Part shown: in pieces, positions 37,016 through 45,359 of the stretch
Numbering within the stretch: the first letter of the stretch is position 1
How the letters are laid out: each line of letters opens with the position of its first letter
Assembly: GCF_008312895.1 (NCBI RefSeq)
Contig: NZ_VSSP01000001.1
Location: 806,001-870,000, forward strand
Length of the DNA stretch: 64,000 nucleotides
From: Luteimonas suaedae
GTDB taxonomy: Bacteria > Pseudomonadota > Gammaproteobacteria > Xanthomonadales > Xanthomonadaceae
Direction of reading: 5' to 3'
Made by a program: the position numbers and the translations under genes
Notes under the pieces: generated by a model
What the model was told of the DNA's origin: nothing
The model's database searches: none
What the model saw: the letters and a program-made list of their open reading frames with translations, nothing else

Positions 37016-38278
37016 TCAGCGCAGCACGCTCAGCACCTCGTGGCAGGCGCCCATGGTGTGGTAGTCGGTCTTGCCGGCCGGGCTCTTCTCGTCGTCGTAC
37101 TTGCGATTGTCGGCGTCGAGGACCCGGTACCAGGCACCGTGTTCGTGGTCGACCATGTGTGTCCACGCGTAGGCCCACAACCGGTCGTACCAGTCCCAGT
37201 ACTTCGCTTCGCCGGTGCGGTGCGCGAGCAGCGCCGCCGCGGCCAGGGATTCGGCCTGGACCCAGAAATACTTGTCGTCGTCGCATACGTAAGCCGCACC
37301 CTCGGCCCGGGCGCTGCCACTGGCGGCATCACGCAGGCCCTCGAACGCGAACCCGTAGACCATGCCGCCGCGTGCATCGTCCCAGGAATGCTCGAGCGCG
37401 GTGTCGAACAGCTGGCGCGCGGTCGGCACCAGCCAGTCGACATCCATCCCTTGTCCGGAGCCATGCCGATCCAGGATCAGCAGCAACTTGGCCCATTCGG
37501 TCTGGTGGCCGGGCTGGAAACCCCACGGGCGGAACAGGTGCTTGGGGTCGTCGAGGTGGTAGGTCCAGTCGACGTTCCAGCCGGCGTCGTAGTGCTCCCA
37601 GACCAGACCGCCTGCCTGGGCGGCCTGGCGCCGGGTCATGTGGTCGGCCAGCAACAGCGCGCGGTCGAGGTAGCGGCGCTCGCCGCTGGCCTCGAACGCG
37701 GCCAACATCGCCTCGCACATGTGCATGTTGGCGTTCTGGCCGCGGTAGTCACTGAAGCGCCAATCGGCGTCGGCCTCGTCGCGGTATAGGCCGGGGCCGG
37801 GTTCCCAGAAGCGTGTTTCCAGCAGCCCCCAGGTCTCGTCCATCCACCCACGCGCTTCCTCGATCCCGACCTTGAGCCCGCACGAATACGCGAGCAGCAC
37901 GAAGGCGACGCCGTAGCAGTGGTTGGTCGCGTCCTCGACCTTGCCGTCGCGCAGCGTCCAGGCATAGCCGCCCGTCTCCGGGTTGCGGTGCGCCGTGCGC
38001 AGGTAATCCAAACCGTGCCGAACCGAGGCCAGGTACTGCGCGCGCAGCGCCGCATCCTCGCCGAACTCGCGCGCGGCCATCGCGTAGTTGAAGACGAAAC
38101 GGGTGCTGCTCACGAGATGGCGATGGCTGCGGTCATAGACCGTGCCGTCATCCTTGAAATAGTGGAAGAAACCGCCGTCCGGATCGATGCAGCGCGGGTG
38201 GTAGAACGCCATCGTCTTCGCGACATGGGCGCGCAGAACCTCGGGGGCGCGAAAATCGGGCAGGGTTTCAGGCATCAT
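37016..38278 (-). CDS. AGE-family sugar epimerase/isomerase (probable mannose-fructose isomerase)
   Basis: N-acylglucosamine 2-epimerase family (alpha/alpha)6-barrel enzyme of 420 residues. Landmarks are GGFFHYFKDDGTVYDRSHRHLVSSTRFVFNYA, NHCYGVAFVLLAYS, NANMHMCEAMLAAFEAS, WGFQPGHQTEWAKLLL and KYFWVQAESLAAAALL, with His residues in the positions used for proton transfer. The family contains mannose isomerase (YihS-like), cellobiose and GlcNAc 2-epimerases. With GH92 and a PfkB kinase as neighbours, mannose to fructose is the likeliest reaction (inference). Its start overlaps the kinase gene by 11 bp, so translation is coupled. Confidence 0.82.
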   Translation of the reverse strand: MMPETLPDFRAPEVLRAHVAKTMAFYHPRCIDPDGGFFHYFKDDGTVYDRSHRHLVSSTRFVFNYAMAAREFGEDAALRAQYLASVRHGLDYLRTAHRNPETGGYAWTLRDGKVEDATNHCYGVAFVLLAYSCGLKVGIEEARGWMDETWGLLETRFWEPGPGLYRDEADADWRFSDYRGQNANMHMCEAMLAAFEASGERRYLDRALLLADHMTRRQAAQAGGLVWEHYDAGWNVDWTYHLDDPKHLFRPWGFQPGHQTEWAKLLLILDRHGSGQGMDVDWLVPTARQLFDTALEHSWDDARGGMVYGFAFEGLRDAASGSARAEGAAYVCDDDKYFWVQAESLAAAALLAHRTGEAKYWDWYDRLWAYAWTHMVDHEHGAWYRVLDADNRKYDDEKSPAGKTDYHTMGACHEVLSVLR

Positions 38279-39272
38279 CTTCGTACTGTTCCTTGAGCAG
38301 TTGTTGTGCTTCGGCGCGCGCGGGCATTGCCGCGAACGCACCGTTGCGGGTCACCGCGAGCGCACCGATCGCGGCGGCAAAGCGCAGCGCGCGCTCGACC
38401 ACCCCGCTGTCGCGGACGAACTCCGGCAGGCGGGCGGCATCGACGCCTGTCTCGGCCAGGTGGAACAGCAGACCACCGACAAAGGCATCGCCGGCCGCGG
38501 TGGTGTCGACCGCCTTGACCCGGAAACCCGCCAGCTCGCCACCACCACTACGGCTGTGCCATTGCATCGGTGCGGCACCGTCGGTGACGACAAGCCACTG
38601 TGCGATGCCGGCAAACACCTGTTCCAGCACCTTCTGCTCACCCGCCTCGCCACCGCCAAATCCGGCCGCGAGATAGTCGAGTTCGTTGCGCGCAAGCTTG
38701 ACCACGTGGGCCCTCTGCAGTGCCTGCCACAGGCGCGGTCGCGGGTCGACGCCCTGCGGCCACAGCAGCGGCCGCAGGTTAAGGTCCATGCTCACCAGCA
38801 CCCCGGCTTCGCGCGCCATGCGCATGCCGTGCAGCGTGGCCTCGGCAATGGGTTCCTCGGTCATGCTGTTGGAGCAGACGTGGAATGCGCCGGCACCGGC
38901 AAAGCATTCCGGCTCGAAATGCGTGGCGCGGAACAACAGATCCGCCGATGGCGGGCGATAGAAACTGAAACTGCGCTCGCCCTCATGATCCAGCGCGACG
39001 AAGGCCAGCGCGGTCGGGGCAGCGCCTGTACGGACGACATGGTCCGTGCCGACACCGGCCGCGCGCAGACTGTCAAGCAGGAAGTCGCCGAACATGTCGG
39101 CGCCGAGCATTCCGACGAACTGCACCGGTGCGCCGAGCCTGGCGGCGGCGACCGCGACGTTGGCCGGCGCGCCGCCGGCATGCTGGACAAAGGTACGCGG
39201 GATGTCCGGCGTGACCACCGGCTGGGCGAAGAAGTCGATCAAAGCCTCGCCGAAACAGACGATCTTGCGCAT
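38268..39272 (-). CDS. PfkB-family carbohydrate kinase (probable fructokinase)
   Basis: Ribokinase-fold sugar kinase of 334 residues. It has the PfkB N-terminal GGAPANVAVAAARLG block, a SMDLNLRPLLW strand and the C-terminal signature DTTAAGDAFVGG near residue 260 with the catalytic Asp (usually DTTGAGDAF). FYRPPSADLL is the sugar-lid region seen in fructokinases. It would phosphorylate the ketose made by the epimerase to fructose-6-phosphate (inference). Start at ATG 39272 with GAGGCGGGC upstream, 7 bp after the transporter stop. Confidence 0.85.
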   Translation of the reverse strand: MRKIVCFGEALIDFFAQPVVTPDIPRTFVQHAGGAPANVAVAAARLGAPVQFVGMLGADMFGDFLLDSLRAAGVGTDHVVRTGAAPTALAFVALDHEGERSFSFYRPPSADLLFRATHFEPECFAGAGAFHVCSNSMTEEPIAEATLHGMRMAREAGVLVSMDLNLRPLLWPQGVDPRPRLWQALQRAHVVKLARNELDYLAAGFGGGEAGEQKVLEQVFAGIAQWLVVTDGAAPMQWHSRSGGGELAGFRVKAVDTTAAGDAFVGGLLFHLAETGVDAARLPEFVRDSGVVERALRFAAAIGALAVTRNGAFAAMPARAEAQQLLKEQYEDDA

Positions 39273-39279
39273 GCCCGCC

Positions 39280-40596
39280 TCAGCCGCGCGCCACGCGCGA
39301 ACCGCGCAGGCCATACCAGACGACGTAGGCGTAGCACAGGGCGGGCAGCAGGAACGCGTATTGCAGCGCGCGGGTCTCGTTGCCGGTCACGCCTTGCAAA
39401 AGATCGACCAGGTTGCCCTGCAGCAGCGGAATCACCGCGCCGCCGAAGATCGCCATCACCAGCAGGCTCGAGGCCTTCGGCACCAGCGGACCGAGGCGGT
39501 CGATCACCAGGGTGAAGATGGTTGGAAACATGATCGAGTTGAAGAAACCGACCGCGATCACCGCCCACATCGCCGTGCTGCCGCCGCTGAACATCGTCGT
39601 CAGCAGCAGCGCGATGGCAACGGCCGCATACGCACCGAGCATCTTCCGCGGGTTGAACTTCAGCAACAGCGCAGCGCCGACGAAACGGCCGATCATCGCC
39701 GCGCCCCAGTACAGCGAGACGTAGAACCCGACATCCTGCTCGGCAATGCCGCCGATATCCGGCCGCATCGCGTAGTTGGCGAGGAAGCTGCCGATCGCGA
39801 CCTCGGCACCGACGTAGAGGAAGATCGCCAGCACGCCCCAGCGCACGTGCGAGCGCTTCATCACTTCCGCAAAGGTGTGCTTGAACGGGTCCGCCTTCTC
39901 GGTGGCCTCGGCATGCGCGGGCAGGCGGAACAGCCAGACTGCGATCGCAAGCACGACCAGCGCCAGCGCCACGCCGAGGTATAGCGGTTGCACCGTCTGC
40001 GCGCGCTCCGCGGCCGGCAGCAACGCCAGATCGTCCGCGCTCAGATGCGTCGCGCTGAAGATCAGCGCGCCGCCAATCGCCGGACCGATCGTGTGGCCGA
40101 TCGAGTTGACCGCCTGGGCGAAGTTGAGCCGGCTCGGCGCACGCTCCGGCGCCCCGAGCAGCGCGACATAGGGATTCGCCGAAACCTGCAGCAACACGAT
40201 GCCGCTGGCGAGGATGAACAACGCAGGCAGGAACAGGTAGAACGATCCCATCTTGGCCGCCGGCAGCACCAGCAGCGATCCGCCACCGGCGACCAGCAGA
40301 CCGATCACGATGCCGAGCTTGTAGCCGACACCCGCCGTCACCCTGCCCGCCGGCACCGCCATCACCAGGTACGCGCCAAAGAAACAGAACTGGACCAGCA
40401 TCGCCTGCCAGTACTTGAGCTCGAACACCGACTTCAGGTGCGGGATGAGCACGTCGTTGAGCTCTGTGATGAATCCCCACATGAAGAAGATCGCGGTCAT
40501 CGCGATCAGTGCCACGCGCGTGCTGTGGGCAGGCACGCTGCTCACGGTCGCGGCTGCGCCGGGTCGCGGACTGTCGAGCTTGTCAGGCGTGCTCAT
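39280..40596 (-). CDS. FHS-family sugar MFS transporter (FucP/GluP type)
   Basis: Inner-membrane sugar:H+ symporter of 438 residues with 12 membrane segments. Typical of the fucose/glucose-galactose branch are FFMWGFITELNDVLIPHLK in helix 1, QFCFFGAYLVMAVPAG in helix 2, ASGIVLLQVSANPYVALLG in helix 4, QAVNSIGHTIGPAIGG in helix 5 and FFNSIMFPTIFTLVIDRLG in helix 10. It probably imports mannose released in the periplasm. First enzyme-pathway gene after lacI (84-bp gap) and closely linked to the kinase gene. Confidence 0.87.
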   Translation of the reverse strand: MSTPDKLDSPRPGAAATVSSVPAHSTRVALIAMTAIFFMWGFITELNDVLIPHLKSVFELKYWQAMLVQFCFFGAYLVMAVPAGRVTAGVGYKLGIVIGLLVAGGGSLLVLPAAKMGSFYLFLPALFILASGIVLLQVSANPYVALLGAPERAPSRLNFAQAVNSIGHTIGPAIGGALIFSATHLSADDLALLPAAERAQTVQPLYLGVALALVVLAIAVWLFRLPAHAEATEKADPFKHTFAEVMKRSHVRWGVLAIFLYVGAEVAIGSFLANYAMRPDIGGIAEQDVGFYVSLYWGAAMIGRFVGAALLLKFNPRKMLGAYAAVAIALLLTTMFSGGSTAMWAVIAVGFFNSIMFPTIFTLVIDRLGPLVPKASSLLVMAIFGGAVIPLLQGNLVDLLQGVTGNETRALQYAFLLPALCYAYVVWYGLRGSRVARG

Positions 40597-40680
40597 GCGG
40601 GATCTCTCGGTTGGGTGATCGGTTGGATACGGTTCTCAACGGCGTCGGGAGGGAACTGTTGGATGAAGGACGGGAATGGC

Positions 40681-41715
40681 TCATGGCCGCGCCTCCCCGC
40701 AGCTGCCGCGGACCATCAGCTTTACCGGCGCGATCACACGACGTGGCGCGGCTTCGGGATCACGCACGCGTTCGAGCAGCAGTTCCGCGGCCAGGCGGCC
40801 GCAGGCGCGCGGCTGCACGGCCAGCGTGGTCAACGGCGGGGTGGACAGTGCGGCCTCGCTGATGTCGTCGAAACCGGTGAAGGCGAACTCGGCGCCCGGA
40901 CGCACGCCACGCGCACGCAGGCCGAGCATCAGGCCGAAGGCGACGTTGTCGTTGTAGCAGACCGCCGCGGTCGCGTCGGGCGCGCGCTCGAACAGTCCGG
41001 CGGTGCGTGCGGCGGCGTCGACGCGGGTCGGACTCGACTCGACCAGCCAGCCCGCTTCGGGTTCGATGCCGGCATCGCGCATCGCCTCCAGATAGCCCTC
41101 GCGGCGCTGCCGGCACGAGCTCGAATCGGCATGGCCGCCGAAGAATGCGATCCGGCGGTGGCCGAGCGCGAGCAGGTGCTCGGTGGCCAGGCGGGCGCCA
41201 CGCTGGTTGTCCAGGGCGAGGAAATCCCATTCGTGGCCGGACAGTTCGCGGTTGAACACCAGCACCGGCGTGCGCACGCCGAGCAGGCGCCGCAACGCCG
41301 CGCCGTCGCTGTGCTCGGCCGGCGACAGGATGATTCCGGCCGGGGCGTGCTCGACCAGCGAAGCCAACACCGCATCCTGGCGCTCCGGCGACTCTGCGGT
41401 GCTGCCGAGCAGGGTCACGTAGCGGCCCTCCCCCAGCGCCTCGTCGACGCCGGCGGCGAACTCGGCGAAGAACGGGTTGGACAGATCGTTGACCACCAGC
41501 GCGACCGACGAGGAGGTCTGCCGGCGCAGGTTGGCCGCGGCGCGGTTGTAGACGTAGCGCTGGCGCTTGAGCTCGGCCTCGACCCTAGCGCGGGTGTCGG
41601 CATGCACGAGCGGGCTGCCGCGCAACACCAGCGACACGGTCGCACGTGAAACCCCACAGCCATTTGCGATGTCGGTGACGGTGACGGCTTTGCGCCTGGA
41701 CTTGGCTTCAGTCAT
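40681..41715 (-). CDS. LacI-family transcriptional repressor of the mannoside locus
   Basis: Repressor of 344 residues. The N-terminal helix-turn-helix and hinge (VTVTDIANGCGVSRATVSLVLRG, about 10-33, then RQRYVYNRAAANLRRQTS) are followed by a periplasmic-binding-protein-like core (VALVVNDLSNPFFAEFAAGV, FNRELSGHEWDFLALDNQRGARLATEHLLALGHRRIAFFGG, FTGFDDISEAALSTPPLTTL). The start ATG has GGGGGA five bases upstream; the open frame to 41820 is rejected. A perfect palindrome lies 50 bp upstream, implying autoregulation. The effector is probably mannose or a catabolite (inference). Confidence 0.88.
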   Translation of the reverse strand: MTEAKSRRKAVTVTDIANGCGVSRATVSLVLRGSPLVHADTRARVEAELKRQRYVYNRAAANLRRQTSSSVALVVNDLSNPFFAEFAAGVDEALGEGRYVTLLGSTAESPERQDAVLASLVEHAPAGIILSPAEHSDGAALRRLLGVRTPVLVFNRELSGHEWDFLALDNQRGARLATEHLLALGHRRIAFFGGHADSSSCRQRREGYLEAMRDAGIEPEAGWLVESSPTRVDAAARTAGLFERAPDATAAVCYNDNVAFGLMLGLRARGVRPGAEFAFTGFDDISEAALSTPPLTTLAVQPRACGRLAAELLLERVRDPEAAPRRVIAPVKLMVRGSCGEARP

Positions 41716-41764
41716 CGGAATCCCCCTTCTGCGAATCCTTGGGTACAACCGATTATTGCCGAAA

Positions 41765-41776
41765 TGAATCGATTCA
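41765..41776. promoter_or_regulatory. Perfect palindromic LacI operator upstream of lacI
   Basis: TGAATCGATTCA, 12-bp perfect palindrome with the central CG typical of LacI-family operators, 50 bp before the lacI start and in the space after the first GH92 gene. It shares the ATCGAT core with the three other sites of this locus. Confidence 0.65.
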
Positions 41777-41838
41777 AGCCGGCAGCCATCGAAAGCCGCC
41801 CTGCATGCCGCACGCTGCACGTCGATACTCGTCTGCGC

Positions 41839-44325
41839 TCAACGTGCCGCTTGGCGCGCCGCTTGCGGGGCCGAAGGACAGGCCGGCGTCGGCCGGCTCG
41901 CAGCCGCCACACCCCAGTCCGATGGCTCGCTGCCGAGTTCGAAGCGCAGCTCACCGCCGTCGCGCAGACGCGACCAGTCCAGCCAGACCTCGTCGTGGGC
42001 CTGGCCGTCGACGCCCACGCCGGTCACGTACTGGACCGCGCGACCGTCGGCACCGGGCGCCGCGATGCGCAGCGTGCGGCCCTCGCCGAGATCCAGCTCG
42101 ATGCGCTCGAAGCGTGGCGGGTGCAGCAGCAGTTCACCGGTGCCGGGCATGGCCGGGTACAGGCCGATCGCGCTGAACAGGTACCAGGCCGACATCGTGC
42201 CGAGATCATCGTTGCCGGTGACACCGTTCGGTGCGTTGGTGAACAGCGTCTGCGCGGCGCGCACCACGGTGGCGGTCCGGGCCGGATCACCGAGCAGGGT
42301 GTACATCCACGGCACGTGCATGGTCGGCTCGTTGTTGGGATTGAAACGGAACTGGCCGTAGTACTCGTAAGGGCCGGCCACCCACGCCGAACGTGCCCGC
42401 TGCAGGTCCTGTCGCAACACGTCGATCGCAAAGAAGGCATCCAGGCGCTCGAAGGTGCGCTCGGTACCGCCCATCGCCTCCGCCAGACCCGGCGCGTCCT
42501 GCGGCGCCAGCCACTGGTACTGCCAGGCCGTGCCCTCGTGGAAACCGTAGTGCGAGCGCGGGCTGTAGAGGCCGGTCGGCGGCGTGAACCAGCGCCCGTC
42601 CTCCAGACGCGGCCGCGGGAAACCGATGAAGCCGCTGTCCGCCTCCTTCAGCGCGGGGTCCCAGACATTGCGCCAGTGGCCGCCACGCTTGCGCAGCTCG
42701 GCGGCATCGTCGGCATGGCCCAACTCCGCGGCCATCTGCGCCAACGCGCAATCGGCGACGGCGTATTCGAACGTGGCCGAGCCGGCATGGTGCGGATCCA
42801 CGTCCATGCCCTTGGAAGGGAAGGCGCGGTCGAACTGGACAAAGCCCTCGGCCAGATAGTTCGGGTTGCCGCTGCGGCCGGCGTGGCGTGAATTCAGTGG
42901 CGGCACCTCGTAGGCGTTCTGGCGAAGCGCCGCCCAGGCCGGCGCTTCGCGCCCCTCGAGCGCACCGAAGCGCCACAGGTCGACCAGGAACGGGGTGACC
43001 GGATCACCGGTCATCACGTTGGTCTCGAAGTTAGCGTAACCCCAACGCGGCAGCCAGCCCCCTTGCTCGTGGATCGCCAGCACCGAGCGCGCGATGTCGC
43101 GCGAGCGCTCCGGCCGCAGGATCGCCAGCAACTGGTTCTGCGAGCGGTAAGTGTCCCAGAGCGAGAAGTATTCGTAGTAGGTCCAGCCGTCGGCGACATG
43201 GATGCGGTCGTCGTAGCCGCGGTAGCGGCCGTCGGCATCGCTGCCGGTCAGCGGCTGCAACAGGACGTGGTAGAGCGCGCTGTAGAACACCGTGTGGTCG
43301 TCGCTGCTGCCGCCCGCGATCCGCACCGAGGCCAGTTCCTTGCGCCAGACCTCCTGGGCGGCCTTGCGCATCGCGTCGAAACCGATCAGCTTGCCGTCCT
43401 TCATGCCGTCGGCGCGCAGGTTGATGCGCGCGCCTTCGGCATCGACATGCGAGATTGCGCTGATCGCGGTCACTGTCCGTTCCTTCGAGGTGTCGAAGGT
43501 CAGCCAGGCACCGTTCCAGGGGTCGTGCTCGCCCTCCATGCTGAAGCGCGCGCCGGGCGTACCGCCGGCCTGGCCCCAGGTACCGAACGACTTGAACGGA
43601 CGGTCGAACTCGATCCGGAACCAGGTGCTGTACTGGTGCCCGCCACAGAAGCTCAGCGTGGTCACCTTGCCCTCCACCACCCGATCACCCACCACCTCGA
43701 CGACACTGCCGATCACCCGGTGCCGCGCATTGGCCTGGCTGACGTTGACCAGTACATGGCCTTCGGCACCGCCGGCCGGGAAGGTGTAGCGCTCGGCCGC
43801 GGCTCGGGTCAGTGCGGTCGCCTCGGCATCGATGCCGCCATGCGGCCCGTAACCGGTATCGGTCAGCCGCACCTTGTAGTAGCCGGCCTGGCCGACCTCG
43901 CCGTCGTGTGCATAGCTGGAACCGTACTTGCGGTGGTCGAAACTGTCGGCGCGGGTGGTATCGAACGTGTCACCCGGGCCGATCGTGCCGACCACCGGCA
44001 GTACCGACACCTGCCCACCCTGCTCCCAGCAGCCGGCCCCGGATATGAAGGAGTGGCCGAAGCCATGGATCTTCGGGTCGTCGTAGCGCCAGCCCGAATA
44101 GTGCTCGCCGATCGGCGACACCTGGATCAGACCGAACGGCGCCGAGGCACCGGGGAACGTGTTGCCGTCGTCTTTGCTGCCGATGAAGGTATTGACGACT
44201 GCGGCGAGATCATCGGTGGGTGCGGCTATTGCGGGCGCGGACAACACCATCGCGGCACCAAGCGCGAACGCGCCGATGCTTCGACGACACTGGATCAGGG
44301 CGGACGACAACGGGCTTCCAGGCAC
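41839..44325 (-). CDS. GH92 alpha-mannosidase, periplasmic
   Basis: Exo-alpha-mannosidase of 828 residues with a signal peptide (hydrophobic core to about 30, cleavage near Ala34). The N-terminal domain has GNTFPGASAPFGLIQVSP and GFGHSFISGAGC. The barrel carries EYFSLWDTYRSQNQLLAIL, NEPTMHVPWMYTLLGDPART and VTGNDDLGTMSAWYLFSAIGLYPAMPG with the acidic base pair (NDD). These are the standard GH92 catalytic blocks. It lacks extra modules, unlike the second GH92. The GTG start at 44325 is preferred: AGAGG lies seven bases upstream and the signal peptide follows directly; an ATG at 44454 has no ribosome-binding site. Confidence 0.87.
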   Translation of the reverse strand: MPGSPLSSALIQCRRSIGAFALGAAMVLSAPAIAAPTDDLAAVVNTFIGSKDDGNTFPGASAPFGLIQVSPIGEHYSGWRYDDPKIHGFGHSFISGAGCWEQGGQVSVLPVVGTIGPGDTFDTTRADSFDHRKYGSSYAHDGEVGQAGYYKVRLTDTGYGPHGGIDAEATALTRAAAERYTFPAGGAEGHVLVNVSQANARHRVIGSVVEVVGDRVVEGKVTTLSFCGGHQYSTWFRIEFDRPFKSFGTWGQAGGTPGARFSMEGEHDPWNGAWLTFDTSKERTVTAISAISHVDAEGARINLRADGMKDGKLIGFDAMRKAAQEVWRKELASVRIAGGSSDDHTVFYSALYHVLLQPLTGSDADGRYRGYDDRIHVADGWTYYEYFSLWDTYRSQNQLLAILRPERSRDIARSVLAIHEQGGWLPRWGYANFETNVMTGDPVTPFLVDLWRFGALEGREAPAWAALRQNAYEVPPLNSRHAGRSGNPNYLAEGFVQFDRAFPSKGMDVDPHHAGSATFEYAVADCALAQMAAELGHADDAAELRKRGGHWRNVWDPALKEADSGFIGFPRPRLEDGRWFTPPTGLYSPRSHYGFHEGTAWQYQWLAPQDAPGLAEAMGGTERTFERLDAFFAIDVLRQDLQRARSAWVAGPYEYYGQFRFNPNNEPTMHVPWMYTLLGDPARTATVVRAAQTLFTNAPNGVTGNDDLGTMSAWYLFSAIGLYPAMPGTGELLLHPPRFERIELDLGEGRTLRIAAPGADGRAVQYVTGVGVDGQAHDEVWLDWSRLRDGGELRFELGSEPSDWGVAAASRPTPACPSAPQAARQAAR

Positions 44326-44715
44326 AAAGACACCTCTGAAAATCAGTTCGCTGCAGCGGTGCAGCCGGGGTGGTGCGTCCTGCAGCATCGCTCTCGCGGC
44401 GCTGCGGGATTCGGTGCCCACGGGCCGCGATCGCGGCTCGTGGCTTGAAAACATGTCGGGGCGAAAAAACGAGTCCGGCCGGACAGGCTTCGAGGGATGA
44501 GAGCAGAACGTGTCTTCCCGCTTTTGCCACGATCTAAACGGTCGACCTGGTCAGGGCAACCTCACGCCTGAATCATTCTTCCCTCGGAACTGGATCGATC
44601 TAAATCAATCACATCATGCACTGTTTTGCATTCCGCAGTGCAACATGAGGCTTAGTTGAACCAGGCTATCCCCGCAGCATCTGTCGGGTGACCAGACCGA
44701 AGCAACTAGCTGTTT
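44326..44715. other. Upstream region of the first GH92 gene
   Basis: 390 bp. It contains the operator-like TGGATCGATCTA at 44591-44602 and an additional CGATCTAAA half-site at 44530-44538, in a more AT-rich stretch (44570-44710). No gene seen. Confidence 0.5.
44591..44602. promoter_or_regulatory. Putative LacI-family operator before the first GH92 gene
   Basis: TGGATCGATCTA, exactly the 12-mer found at 33154-33165, followed by AA as at 33050. It lies about 270 bp before the GH92 start. Confidence 0.5.
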
Positions 44716-45262
44716 TCAGATGTTTTTCAAGGCCGATCCCAGGGCCGCTACACCATTGCGGTCGCTCTGCCGCCAATTCGACTCCAGCCGTGGCAATCCG
44801 CTGGCTCGATGCTGCATCGCCGAACGACGGACCGCCCCGGCCGAGGGCCTAGAACTCGTCGGCGCCACTGCTCGCGCAACAGGCCGATGCTGCGGCATCG
44901 ACCCCGGCGCCGGCCATGACCGTGATCCGCCCCGCCGCCTGCCGCGCCAGCGCCGCGATCGTCGTGGCGCCGGCCAGTGCGGACGCCGCCTGCCCACGGT
45001 CAATACCCGCTCGCAGCCAAGCGCGATCGCCGCCTCATTGCGCGGGCCTGGTCACGGAGGCATCCAGTGCGCGATGGAACGTAGCCCCGAGCGGACCGGC
45101 GGAGGCGACCAGTTCACGACAGGTTTCGACATCGACCTCGCCGGCGGCGTCGAACGCGCCGATCACCACGCCGTCGCAACCCAGCCGCTCGCACATTTCA
45201 ATGTCGCGAAGCATGACCTCGCGCTCGGACCCGTCATAGAGAAACCTGCCGTATCGAACCAG
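44716..45262 (-). pseudogene. cutC: Broken cutC (copper homeostasis protein CutC family)
   Basis: The CutC reading continues through three frames. Segment 1 (45262-45035): GRFLYDGSEREVMLRDIE, CDGVVIGAFDAAGEVDVETCRELV, GPLGATFHRALDAS, then a stop. Segment 2, shifted (about 45038-44870): EAAIALGCERVLT and, after a further shift, ATTIAALARQAAGRITVMAGAGV then SSGADEF and a stop. Segment 3 (to 44716): SAMQHRASGLPRLESNW and VAALGSALKNI. The first 60 or so CutC residues are missing, replaced by a piece of a T6SS effector tail. At least two frameshifts and two stops make it non-functional. Confidence 0.75.
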
Positions 45263-45331
45263 CAGCGGCGCATCCAGGCTTCCAGGCTGTCGTCCTTGAA
45301 CAGCACGATCAGAACGACCAGCACTAGTGTC
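45240..45331 (-). pseudogene. Fossil tail of a second VasX-like T6SS effector
   Basis: Minus-strand reading LVLVVLIVLFKDDSLEAW and MRRCWFDTAG. The intact effector gene upstream ends with AALIMLFKDDNLEAWMRRCW and FGTAGG. The two DNA segments align with scattered differences, so this is an older or diverged paralogue rather than a fresh copy. It begins about 30 bp after the immunity gene and joins the cutC remnant directly near 45245-45262. Confidence 0.7.
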
Positions 45332-45359
45332 TACACCAGCGTAGAACACGACGCCTGCA

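Noticed and set aside
40621-40640. GGTTGGATACGGTTCTCAAC before the sugar transporter as a further LacI site
   Set aside because: The arms match poorly and the ATCGAT core is absent.
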